Assembly (NCBI GenBank): GCA_905221605.1
Contig: CAJNDS010002565.1
Coordinates: forward strand, 194,001-258,000
Length of the DNA stretch: 64,000 nucleotides
Source: Symbiodinium natans
Taxonomy: Eukaryota > Sar > Dinophyceae > Suessiales > Symbiodiniaceae
Reading direction: 5' to 3'
Under the pieces are notes generated by a model that had not been told where the DNA came from, made no database searches, and was given only the letters and a program-made list of their open reading frames with translations. Shown here in pieces: positions 1 to 8,389 of this stretch (position 1 is its first letter; every line of letters starts with the position of its first letter). The position numbers and the translations under genes are program-made.

Positions 1-741
1 CCGAGTTCGAACGCCCACCCACAAGGAGGGGCCCCCTTACCATACTAACTATAGTTAAGGGACTTATGACCTAATTTTGGATCCTTATAACCCAATTTTA
101 GGGCCCTTATAACTCTGCTTATAACTTTGGGGGGCCTCTCCTTGCAAGTGAGGAGTCGTGCTGCGAGAAGTTCTTCCACAAGGTCGCACCCGTGGCGGAG
201 TCCCTCGGTATGCCTCTCGGCTCGAACTCTCCGAGATTTTACCCTAAACCCTAAACCCTAAACCCTAAACCCTAAACCCTAAACCCTAGGGCTTAGGGGT
301 TGAGGGTTTAGGGCTTATACATGGTTGCAGACTTGGAGTGTTCAGGGACATCGCGGTTGAAGACTTTGAATCCGTGCTTCCAGCTACTCAGGGGACGCAC
401 AACCTCTTCATCAAGGAATATACCGTAGACTCCGTAGACGATGTTGGGATCCTTGTTGTGTTCTAACCTTGAGGGTCCTTCTACCCATATAGTATATACT
501 TGGGGCCTATAAAACTACTACGTAGAGACCCCTTTAAGGCCCAAGTCTATACTATGTAAAGTACATGGACCCTTTGGGCAAGTTAATCATCAATTCAGGG
601 ATTTGGGGTCCTCGGACCGACCGTCGAGAGAGTCTCCTGAAGCCATATCGTGCAGGTGACATAACGTCGAGAGGTGAAAGCCCTTCTGCAAGCCTTTCCC
701 CCTTAATTACGCCAATTCGGCCTTGTAAGCCCTTTGCCTGA
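1..741 (+). CDS. 3' part of a four-exon gene, function unknown
   Basis: Exons 1-25, 149-207, 339-454 and 583-741 join in one frame (119 codons including TGA at 739-741). The product contains SEESCCEKFFHKVAPVAESL and a hydrophilic tail. Intron 1 (26-148) is a complete family A hairpin with GA...AG ends. Intron 2 (208-338, GTATG donor) carries a CCCTAAA array at 241-288. Intron 3 (455-582) is a family B hairpin. The phases agree at all three junctions, which supports the model. The gene starts left of the window. No domain is recognised. A TAA at 464 would end the protein earlier if intron 3 were not removed. Confidence 0.6.
26..148 (+). repeat. Family A hairpin element forming a whole intron
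   Basis: A 123-nt near-palindrome: the left end has GAGGGGCCCCC and the right end GGGGGGCCTCTCC. It is flanked on both sides by AAG. Taking it out joins ACA-AG to T-GAG and keeps the frame. Other copies lie at 6059-6178, 19403-19495 (partial) and, inverted, about 44083-44200. Confidence 0.7.
455..582 (+). repeat. Family B hairpin element inside an intron
   Basis: Left arm GAGGGTCCTTCTACCC, right arm GTACATGGACCCTTT, with a central CTTGGGGCCT / AGGCCCAAG pair. The typical arm elsewhere is AAGGGTCCATGTACC. Related copies are at 22738-22826, 23988-24108, 24333-24410, 25763-25893, 42943-43070, 57122-57210 and 58267-58375, with half copies at 2094, 25505, 25621 and 63066. Confidence 0.65.
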
Positions 742-774
742 ACCCTACCGACTTCAGCCTGGATATATTGAAGC

Positions 775-868
775 CCTAAACCCTAAACCCTAAACCCTAA
801 ACCCTAAACCCTAAACCCTAAACCCTAAACCCTAAACCCTAAACCCTAAACCCTAAACCCTAAACCCT
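775..868 (+). repeat. CCCTAAA array
   Basis: About 13 nearly perfect heptamers in the CCCTAAA orientation, followed by one TTTAGGG. It lies between exon islands ending near 741 and starting at 894. Confidence 0.95.
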
Positions 869-893
869 GTTCTGTTTAGGGTTTACCCGCCAG

Positions 894-1290
894 GAGCTGG
901 ATCCACTGGGAGTGGAAGCAGTTCTTTCGGGAGACGGAGGCGTTTCGGTGACAGCATACTCAAGCAGAAGCAAGCTGTTGCGGTTTATTGTTTAGGGTTT
1001 AGAGTTTAGGGTTTAGAGTTTCGGGTTTAGAGTTTAGGGTTTAGGGTTTAGGGTTTAGGCTTTAAAGGGTTTAGGGTTTTCGGCTTATACAACCCTAAAG
1101 ATCCACGGCACCTATGTAGTAGATGCTTTGGGCCCGAAGGCTGCGATGTTGGGCCCGAAGGCTCAAGCTCATAATGCGATGTAGGGTTTAGGGTTTAGGC
1201 TTAGGGTTTAGGGTTTAGGGTTTAGGGTTTAGGGTGTACGTGGGCACTTTGGGAAAGGAAGCAACCCACACGGAAGCCGTTTTGACTTAG
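894..1290 (+). CDS. Two-exon 3' gene fragment, function unknown
   Basis: Exon 894-982 follows CCGCCAG and starts ELDPLGVEAVLSGDGG. Exon 1233-1290 ends in TAG at 1288. The first exon ends in phase 2 (CG) and the second supplies the missing G from a TTTAG|G acceptor that belongs to the last telomere-type repeat of the intron. The total is 49 codons including stop. The 250-base intron is TTTAGGG repeats plus unique sequence. The 5' end is not found. Confidence 0.45.
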
Positions 1291-2200
1291 TAAATAGGGT
1301 TAGTATGCTGGGCTATGGGGATTCTAAGAGGGTTTCTGGGGGGATGCAACATAGACTTCATCATTCAAAAGGAGCTTCCGAGTAGAGGCTGCTGGAGAAG
1401 CTTCCCTAGGTAGGCCCTTGGGAAATTTTATGCTTTCCCTTATTGGGTTTAAGAGGCTTATATACCCTAAACCCTAAACCCTAAACCCTAGACCCTAAAC
1501 CCTAAACCCTAAACCCTAAACCCTAAATATTTTTAGGGGGGCCTTTAAGGGCCATCCTAGATCCAGTCTTGTCTGGGCTCCCTTGAGCCATTGCCATCGG
1601 TGAAAGTGTTTCCGTGCGCCCTCAAACTCGGTAGCGCAGCCCATCCTAACGATTCCAAGGGGTCTAGGGTTTAGGGTTTAGGGTTTAGGGTTTAGGGTTT
1701 AGGGGGTTTTTCAGGGGTTTAGGGGTTTAGGGGTTTAGGGGGTGTAGGGGTTGAGGGGTTTAGGGTTTAGGGGTTGAGGGGTTGAGGGGTTTCGGGGTTT
1801 AGGGGTTTAGGGGTTTAGGGGTTTAGGGGGTTTAGGGGTTTAGGGGTTTAGGGGTTTTGGGGGTTTGGGGGTTTGGGGGTTTGGGGGTTTGGGGGTTTAG
1901 GGTTTTAGGGGTTTAGGGGTTTAGGGTTTAGGGTTAAACTCCCTAAGCCCCAAACCCTGAACTCCTAAACCCTGCAGAGCCCAAAACGTCTGCTGTCACA
2001 CTTATCTTCTCATCTTATTCACTCTTAGTAGGGGAATGAGGGGATTAGGCACCTTTTCATAGCATTCTTTTTACAACTAAGACTTCTGAGGGTCCATGTA
2101 CCTATATAGGAATACTTGCCCCTTTGGAGGATCCTAAACCCTAAACCCTAAACCCTAAACTCTAAACCCTAAACCCTAAACCCTAAACCCTAAACCCCTA
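1291..2200. repeat. Non-coding stretch with dense telomere-type repeats
   Basis: It holds CCCTAAA arrays (1464-1527, 2133-2200) and a long degenerate block at 1667-1940, where the unit drifts from TTTAGGG to TTTAGGGG and GTTTGGGG. Island 1550-1660 is open on both strands. No exon is convincing here. Confidence 0.8.
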
Positions 2201-2361
2201 AGTGATGGAAGCCAGGCGTCGCGCACGTCGCCGGACCAGAATGCCGCCTTTGGCGCCGACAAAACAGGCTGCGGAGGCCGATGGCTTCATTTTTGGGAAG
2301 GATTTGGGGTTTAGGGTTTAGGGTTTAGGGTTTGGGGTTTAGGGTTTAGGGTTTGGGGTCC

Positions 2362-4108
2362 TAAACCCTATAAAGTGTTTCACATACCCTGTTTTTGCGG
2401 AAAGTTACTAAGTGCAATGCCGCCACAGTCGGGTGTGTTACTAGTAATGCTTTGTTGTTTAGTGCAGCAAGGAAACATTTTGTGGGGCGGGGTCAGGTCA
2501 TGTGCCCTTATTGCCAGGCAAGGGACTCACAGCAACACCGGATGCTTGAATGCCCGCACTTCCAACCTCTCAGGGAGTCGTTGCCTAATGACTTCTTGTC
2601 GTCTCTCGCAAGGCCAGCTTTGCTCAGAGGACTCTGGGTCATTCCGCCAGAGTGTGCTAAATTGCAGGAAGCACTGGAGGCATTGCCGCCGCCAGCGCAC
2701 AACGTGTTTTTTGAGGAGCACATTTGTTTGTTTACTGATGGGTCCACTTACGACAGCACGGGCATTCCGCGTAGTGCGTGGGCAGTGGTGTGTACGCGAG
2801 AGGGTTCCCTTGACAATGCGATTGTTGAGTCAGCGTGCCTGTGTGGGAAGCAAAGCAATCCAAGAGCAGAGCTCACTGCAGTGCTGGTGGCGTTCCAACA
2901 TGCGGTGACGGCAGACATTTACTCAGATGCCCTCGGGGTGGTCAGGGGTGTTCGTCGTTTGTTGAGGGAGGGGTGGCGATATAAGTACTGGGGAAAGCAG
3001 GTGAATCTTGATCTGTGGTGGTTGGCTTGGCAGCAGATTTTTTCCAAACCCGGGCCTTGGAAAATATTTCATGTGAAATCCCATTCGGACCATCGAATGG
3101 CTGTTGATCAATTTAGCAAGTGGACATTCTGGCATAACGCAGCTGCGGATGAAGCAGCCAAGGCTGCCCACTTGAAAAGAAGCGTGGAGTTGAACCAATG
3201 CTTTGAGCAGGCATCAGCCGCAGCTGCTTCCCAACGTCACGCTGCCGCTAAACTCTTTGCATTCCATGAGGGAGTGGTGAAACAAGCTGGAGGTGATGAA
3301 AATCCCCAGGTGCTTTCCGTGGGTGGGTTAGGGTTTGGGGTGGGTGGAGATGGACAAATTGACCTTATCAGGGATTTGGGCGGCGTGCAAGTACAGACGT
3401 GTGTCCAACCTTTGCTGGAGTTCGACGATTGCTTGATGGGCCCGCGTTTTCTGTGGGTACTGCAGAAGTTTTTCTTGTCTCAGTCATGGAAGCAAACACA
3501 GTCGCCTGTGTCAGTGCTGGAAATATATCTCGAATTTGTGGCGCAAACCGGCTGGATCGCACCAGCCAACACAGCTAAGATGGAGTCTGCGACATTGCCT
3601 CTACGCCATCGAAATAGCATCCCGTCTTCGTGGGTTCATGAATCGGAATACCCAGCTCTCAAGCTTTGTCGGCCTGCGCTCGGGAAGCAGGTAGCCGTCT
3701 TTCTGCATGCGATTAAAGAACTGTTCAAGCGCACGCAAGCTGAGCATAGCGTTGTACAGGAAAAGGCCTTGAGTGTCATAGGTCTTTCAAGACGAGTGCC
3801 GGCTCTTTATATCTGTCCAATGACGATAGATGCACAGGCTATCCGGCTGAAGTCTGTTATTGGGAGTGACAAGTACGACTTAGTCGTTAAACGGCCGTAA
3901 TCGCCTCCAGCTAATGTCTTTCAAAGTTGCCCTTTGCCAGTTGTGGATCCACAAGTTGTGTGGAATTTATACTGCCAACGCCACAGGCAGCGAAGGCGGT
4001 GATCTCTTAGTTTTCTGCAGTCAATTGATAATTCACTTCTTCGCTAAGGATCTCTTGCGTTCTTCTCGCATGGGACGTCCGATGACATCTTGCATAAACC
4101 CTATAAAG
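2362..4108 (+). mobile_element. 5'-truncated non-LTR retroelement fragment with putative 14-bp target duplication
   Basis: The segment carrying the RNase H ORF is bounded by a 14-bp direct repeat, TAAACCCTATAAAG, at 2362-2375 and 4095-4108. Both copies lie in telomere-type repeat. Inside are the ORF (to 3900) and about 190 bases of 3' flank. There is no poly(A) and no reverse transcriptase core, so it would be a 5'-truncated LINE-like copy. Half of the direct repeat is generic CCCTAAA sequence, so chance is possible. Confidence 0.55.
2395..3900 (+). CDS. RNase H domain protein, C-terminal part of a LINE-type ORF2
   Basis: About 500 codons, the longest single-exon non-repeat ORF here. Near residues 38-54 there is a zinc-knuckle-like CPYC...H...C pattern, as found after the reverse transcriptase of some LINEs. 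An RNase H fold follows: FTDGST (first Asp near residue 115), RAELTAVL (Glu), YSDALG (Asp), HVKSHSD, and NAAADEAAKAA with the last Asp. All four expected acidic positions are present. The roughly 230 residues after it are unrecognised. The frame is open upstream only to 2374 and has no ATG, so the start is lost or was TTG at 2395. It could instead be a domesticated host gene. Confidence 0.75.
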   Translation: MRKVTKCNAATVGCVTSNALLFSAARKHFVGRGQVMCPYCQARDSQQHRMLECPHFQPLRESLPNDFLSSLARPALLRGLWVIPPECAKLQEALEALPPPAHNVFFEEHICLFTDGSTYDSTGIPRSAWAVVCTREGSLDNAIVESACLCGKQSNPRAELTAVLVAFQHAVTADIYSDALGVVRGVRRLLREGWRYKYWGKQVNLDLWWLAWQQIFSKPGPWKIFHVKSHSDHRMAVDQFSKWTFWHNAAADEAAKAAHLKRSVELNQCFEQASAAAASQRHAAAKLFAFHEGVVKQAGGDENPQVLSVGGLGFGVGGDGQIDLIRDLGGVQVQTCVQPLLEFDDCLMGPRFLWVLQKFFLSQSWKQTQSPVSVLEIYLEFVAQTGWIAPANTAKMESATLPLRHRNSIPSSWVHESEYPALKLCRPALGKQVAVFLHAIKELFKRTQAEHSVVQEKALSVIGLSRRVPALYICPMTIDAQAIRLKSVIGSDKYDLVVKRP

Positions 4109-4132
4109 CCTAAACCCTATACTGCCCCATGA
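3914..4132 (+). other. 3' flank of the RNase H element
   Basis: Unique sequence between the RNase H stop codon and the next CCCTAAA-like tract. A 72-codon ORF crosses it but runs into the repeat, and its composition is unconvincing. It is probably the element's 3' untranslated end. Confidence 0.35.
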
Positions 4133-4530
4133 TTTTATCCCTGCGCATGTCATGTTTTAAACCAAACCCCAAAATACCCATGTTAGTAAGAGAGGCCGCT
4201 GCACGGGGGGAGCTTATGGCTCAAGGATTAGGGTTTAGGGTTTTAGGGTTTTGGGCTTTAGGGTTTAGGGTTTAGGCCAGCGATTGATTGTGGTGGAGTC
4301 CGGCTTGGTGATAGCGTGAACCACCATCTTGCACTTGCAGACAGTTGGAGATGTTTAGGGCTTCTGGGTGGTTTATGGGTGAAGGGAGAGAGCTTGGGGG
4401 TTTTCCAGGGCCCAGCCCAGCAGAGACTTTTTCTCTCAAGGGGCTCTACTTGGTGTGAAGGGTCTGTTGGGAGTTGGGGGGTTGGGGGTTTGGGTGTGGG
4501 GCTTCGGGTTTTGTGGGTTTAGGGTTCGGT

Positions 4531-4890
4531 GACCAAGCGGCTGAGAAGGAGAAGAGGATCTCAGTATCGATTGAGCCAGATGGCTAGGTCGACTCTTCTG
4601 CCCGAAGTTGACTTCACAGCCGCGATTGAGTCTTGAAACCTCAAAACCCTACTACTACTACTGGCTTCAGAACCCACCCCCCCCAAAAAAAAAACAAAAA
4701 AAAACAAATCTAAAGTGACAATCCCTATAGTGCCCTTATATGATGTAGTGTTTTTTTTTGTTTTTTTTTTGGGGGGGTGGGGGTGGTTCTTATGCAAATA
4801 GTAATAGTAGTTATCCCCTGCACCTTTCGAGGCTGGCCATTTCAGCACGGCGACTCTCGGCAGGGCAATGCAGGCTCTGAGAGGCTTCCG
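4531..4890 (+). CDS. Two candidate exons around a poly-purine hairpin, function unknown
   Basis: Island 4531-4636 reads ARSTLLPEVDFTAAIES in one frame; a second frame is also open. Island 4828-4890 reads GHFSTATLGRAMQALRG. Between them lies a family I hairpin (4643-4810). The reading frame is not certain in either island. Confidence 0.3.
4643..4810 (+). repeat. Family I hairpin with C/A and T/G homopolymer arms
   Basis: Left arm: ACTACTACTACTGGCTTCAG, then AACCCACCCCCCCC and A-rich sequence. Right arm: T-rich, then GGGGGGGTGGGGGTGGTTCTT and AATAGTAATAGTAGT. Looser copies occur near 30900-31040, 31425-31512, 34150-34205, 45055-45110 and 61640-61720. Confidence 0.6.
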
Positions 4891-4931
4891 GAGTCCCTAA
4901 ACTTCAAGCCAAACCCCCTAACCTCTTGGTT

Positions 4932-4983
4932 TAGGGTTTAGGGTTTAGGGTTTAGGGTTTAGGGTTTAGGGTTTAGGGTTTAG
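4932..4983 (+). repeat. TTTAGGG array
   Basis: Seven clean heptamers, with CCCTAAAC-type units following in the opposite orientation. Confidence 0.9.
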
Positions 4984-4999
4984 GTTCCACCCTAAACCC

Positions 5000-5900
5000 C
5001 TAAAGCCCTGAACCCCTAACCCCCTAAGCCCTACTTGACTTGTGGGGTTGAGGGCTTTGGGTTTAGAGTGAAGGATTTCGGGAATCCAAGGCATCAAGTA
5101 GCAGCAGTTGGGTCGGGGCCCTTGTTCTGGAAACGTCGCGTCTGAGGGGGCGCCTGGGCACCAGAGGTTTCAAGTTGCAGCGTTTAGAGGCTTAGGGGTA
5201 AGGTATGGGGTTTGGGGTTTAGGGTTTAGGGTCTAGGGTTTAGGGTTTAGGGCTTAGGGCTTCAGGCTTAGGGTTTAGGATTCAGGGCTTAGGGTTTAGA
5301 GTTGCAGCGTTAAAGTATGCTAGTTTTAGGGTTTAGCGGGCCTGCCTGGGCCCTATCTGTAGTTTTTTCGACCTCATGGTCTAGTAGGGTATTATACTGC
5401 AAAGGGCGTTATCCTGCAAAGAAGAAGCAGAATTATGAGTCTAGGTAAAGATGACAACTTCCTTGGCCTACAAACACAAGGGCTATGTAGGCAAGTATTG
5501 AGATATCTGGGGCTTAAGACCAGGGTTTGATTTCGGGTTCAGGGTTCAGGGTTCAGGGTTCAGGGTTCAGGGTTTAGGGTTTAGGGTTTAGGGTTTAGGG
5601 TTTAGGGTTTAGAGTTTAGGGGCCCCCGGTTTGATTCCAGGTTCCGGGTTTAGGGCCGCGGGGGTGGGTTGGAGGATAAATAGTTGTCGATTCGTTTGAG
5701 CTGCTCCCCTCATCCAAAGACACGTATTGAATACCTGCCTGAAGTGCTTCGGGGTGCGTGTACAGTTTCAAGCGCCATTCGGGGTTTAGGTGGTAGGTGG
5801 GGATGAGACCTGCTACATACATGCTATAAGGGTACCTGTGTTGCTCCTAAGCCCTAAACCTAAACCCTAAACCCTAAACACGAAACCCTAATTAAACCCC
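5000..5900. other. Repeat-rich stretch with ambiguous exon islands
   Basis: TTTAGGG/TTCAGGG arrays (5205-5310, 5530-5612) alternate with islands at 5060-5190, 5360-5530 and 5640-5822. The last reads well on the - strand (IPTYHLNPEWRLKLYTHPEA) but is open in two + frames too. No strand can be assigned. Confidence 0.4.
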
Positions 5901-6010
5901 AAACCGAGGTCCTGAACATGACGATGTTGAAGTACTTGGCCCGGCCGTACGCGCAGGCATGAACTGCATCTGTTCGACTGCGGGCAGTTTCTCTAGCTTG
6001 GCGGGCTGAG

Positions 6011-7334
6011 GATTGCGGGTTCCTCACTCAATACAAAGCTCTGAGATAGCAGTCCAAGGAGGGGCCCCCTTACTATACTAACTATAGTTAAGGGACTTAG
6101 AAGCTAATTTAGGATCCTTATAACCCAATTTAGGGCCCTTAAAACTCTACTTATAACTTGGGGGGCCCCTCCTTGCAGGAGCAGCCAAAACATGAGACAT
6201 TATTGATTACCGGGAGCTGACCCTGCACATTCGCCACAACAGGAGCACAATGGCACAGATGCAAGAAGCATGCAAGACACTGAGGAAACCACAATGCGTC
6301 AAGGGCTCCTTACCCTAAACCCTAAACCCTAAACCCTAAACCCTAAACCCTAAACCCTAAACCCTAAACCCTAAACCCTAAACCCTAAACCCTAAACCCT
6401 AAACCCTAAACCCTAAACCCCCAAAAATCTCGCCAAGCCACGAGCCCACGGAGATAGCGAGGCTGGGACCGAGGGCTTAAAAACCTAACTGCCAATGATG
6501 CAAGGACCAGGGCTTCCTTGTGATAAGGCACCCCCCCCCCCCCCCCCCCCCTGAATCCCACACCCTCTAGGGTTTAGGGTTTAGGGCTTAGGGCTTAGGG
6601 TTTAGGGTTTAGGGTATAGGGCTTAGGGTTTAGGGTTTAGGGTTTAGGGTTTAGGGTCCTTAAACCCTAAACCCAACACCTGAACCCTAAACCCAAGCCT
6701 CAAAATCCCAAACCTCCTAAACCCAAGCCTCAAAATCCCAAGCCTTCAGCCAATCCTTTCTTGTGGATGTCCAGGCCATCGCTGGACACTTTGCCAGCAG
6801 CGCTTTTGACCCCGAGTCGGGGGACTTCCGTCACTCGGCTTGGCCTCACGTTGCAGAAGCTCTACACTCTAAACCCTAAACCCTAAACCCTAAACCCTAA
6901 ACCCTAAACCCTGAACCCTGAACCCTGAACCCTGAACCCTAAACCCTAAACCCTAAACCCTACACACCCCGGTGGATCAGACCGCCGAGGACTCATCTTT
7001 GATGCGGATCCCAGCATCCAGGCACCCACCCTCCTCGCGGTGCCGGCCCTCGCCTACCCCTCTGGCATCTTAGTAGCTGAGAGTGAGCACACTTTACACT
7101 TTTTTTGGGGTTTAGGGTTTAGGGTTTAGGGTTTAGGGTTTAGGGTTTGGGGTTTAGGGTTTAGGGTTTAGGGTTTAAATCCCCTATAGATCTGAAAGCG
7201 TACACTTTTTGGGTACTCTTAATCCCCTATAGAACTGAAAGTGTACACTTTTTTTGGGGGCTTATGAACTCAGCAACTAAGGCGTTGAGGTGACGGTGCG
7301 TGCGTTGCCCAGTTACAGGGTTGAGGGTGTATAG
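6011..7334 (+). CDS. Multi-exon gene of unknown function, ending at 7334
   Basis: Proposed exons: 6011-6058, 6197 to about 6295, 6750 to about 6850, 6981-7082 and 7282-7334 (TAG). Recognisable stretches are DYRELTLHIRHNRSTMAQMQ, HFASSAFDPESGDFRHSAW and PTLLAVPALAYPSGILVAE. The last junction is well supported: A at 7082 plus GC at 7282-7283 makes Ser, and the intron (GTGAGC...AAG) holds a TTTAGGG array and a duplicated 35-base block. The first junction passes through a family A hairpin. The phase between the third and fourth exons is not resolved. An exon near 5910-5957 may belong upstream. Confidence 0.5.
6059..6196 (+). repeat. Second family A hairpin, within an intron
   Basis: Nearly identical to 26-148 over its whole length (GAGGGGCCCCCTTACTATAC at the left, GGGGGGCCCCTCCTTGCAG at the right). 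If splicing used the element's own end (about 6178), a TGA would follow in frame. Using the next AG (6195-6196) keeps the frame open, so the acceptor may have moved downstream. Confidence 0.65.
6311..6420 (+). repeat. CCCTAAA array
   Basis: About 15 uninterrupted heptamers, one of the longest perfect arrays in the left half. Confidence 0.95.
6868..6960 (+). repeat. CCCTAAA array with CCCTGAA variants
   Basis: About 13 units, four of them CCCTGAA in a row. Confidence 0.95.
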
Positions 7335-7434
7335 CGTTTGTAGGGTTTTGGAGGGTTTTGTAGGGTTTGTAGGGTTTTTGTAGTGTTTTTGTAGGGTTTG
7401 TAGGGTTTATGTAGGCTTGAGAGGGTTGGTTTAG

Positions 7435-7569
7435 GGTGGCAGTATTCAGAGTTTTGACCAGGATCAGGATGCTCGGGAGGAGGGGATTGGGCAGACAACT
7501 ACTGGGGGCCTCAACTGGGACCTAAGTATGAGGCCGAGGGGCTTGGATTGTCGAGTCTTTGGGGTTTAA
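7435..7569 (+). CDS. Exon of unknown function after a TTTAG acceptor
   Basis: 45 codons ending in TAA, reading SFDQDQDAREEGIGQTTTGG and on to WDLSMRPRG. It starts directly at TTTAG|GGTGGC of a telomere-type repeat. The antisense ORF over the same bases is proline-rich repeat shadow. It may be the end of a separate short gene, or an exon whose donor precedes the stop. Confidence 0.45.
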   Translation, partial: GGSIQSFDQDQDAREEGIGQTTTGGLNWDLSMRPRGLDCRVFGV

Positions 7570-7938
7570 GGTTGGGTGCTGCTCAAGAGACTCACTCTAC
7601 ATCTAACATGATGGGTTCGCATCGCCAATCCAAAGTTGCAGTTGTAATCCTAAACTCGCGCATGGTTAGTTATCTACATGAAGTTCTTTTTGGGGATTCC
7701 TTACTTACCGGCTGATTGCATGACCTTCGGCCATCGGACGTTCAGAAGAAAAGCTCCCTTAGGGACAAACAACATTAGCCGTGCAGTGGGATCAGGTACC
7801 CTATGCCCTGTACTCCATTTTCTCTTATTACGGTCTGTAGATGTCTATCGGTTCATTTCGTCCACAAGGTCACCCAAGCCAAGGCGCAAGGCCAAAATAT
7901 GCCAAAATGTGGCCGACCTCGCGCCAGGATTTCGGGCC

Positions 7939-8229
7939 ATGCTGCGTGCGTCTCCAGAAGAAAGGAAGGTCAAACGTCAGCGCCTTGACGAGTTTGATGG
8001 CCTTACTGCCTGCCGACGGTTGACGGTCTGTGGTCTGGATGGTTCCGAAGTGCGGCTTCCTCTTGAAGACAGCTTGACTGTGGAAGACTTGCGCAAGAGT
8101 GTCGCAGGAAGGGTCAGCTTGCGGTTGGGTGGCATGCTTGTCCTAGCGGCTGGCGGCAATACCCTGGACGATTCCAAGCCGCTGTTGGAGCAAGTTCAGG
8201 GCGATGTCATCACGTATGTGGTTCAGCAG
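7939..8229 (+). CDS. Ubiquitin-like N-terminal exon of LRR gene copy 1
   Basis: From Met 7939 the protein has a basic start (KVKRQRLDEFDG). A beta-grasp ubiquitin-like stretch follows: LTVCGLDGSEVRLPLEDSLT, VEDLRKSV, LAAGGNTLDDSKPL, ITYVVQQ. The exon probably ends at CAGCAG|GTTGCC, or at the later GGT|GCAAG near 8275. Copy 2 has an upstream ATG (11719) that is ATA here, so Met 7939 (conserved as 11761) is preferred. Such domains often precede repeat arrays in dinoflagellate proteins. The exact splice to the LRR exon is unresolved. Confidence 0.6.
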
Positions 8230-8389
8230 GTTGCCCTTGTCATACTTAGATATATGTTTTCCCTCATGGCGGGGTGCAAGAGGATCCTGTTTTGGGATTT
8301 TTGTCGGAGGGTTTAAGGGGACAACCTAGGTTGGTGCAGGGCACGCAGCAGCTGCGTTTCTTCGAGCAAGTGACGGCCAACGCCTGAGC

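Noticed and set aside
464-466. TAA as the end of the first gene
   Set aside because: Removing the family B intron just before it joins to a 53-codon open exon in the same phase.
1575-1605. A relic of the dinoflagellate spliced leader on the minus strand
   Set aside because: Only GGCTCAAG and a few other bases agree; gaps would be needed, so chance is likely.
2204-2308. Start exon of a basic protein (MEARRRARRRTRMPP)
   Set aside because: Two frames are open, no splice link was found, and the Arg run may be chance.
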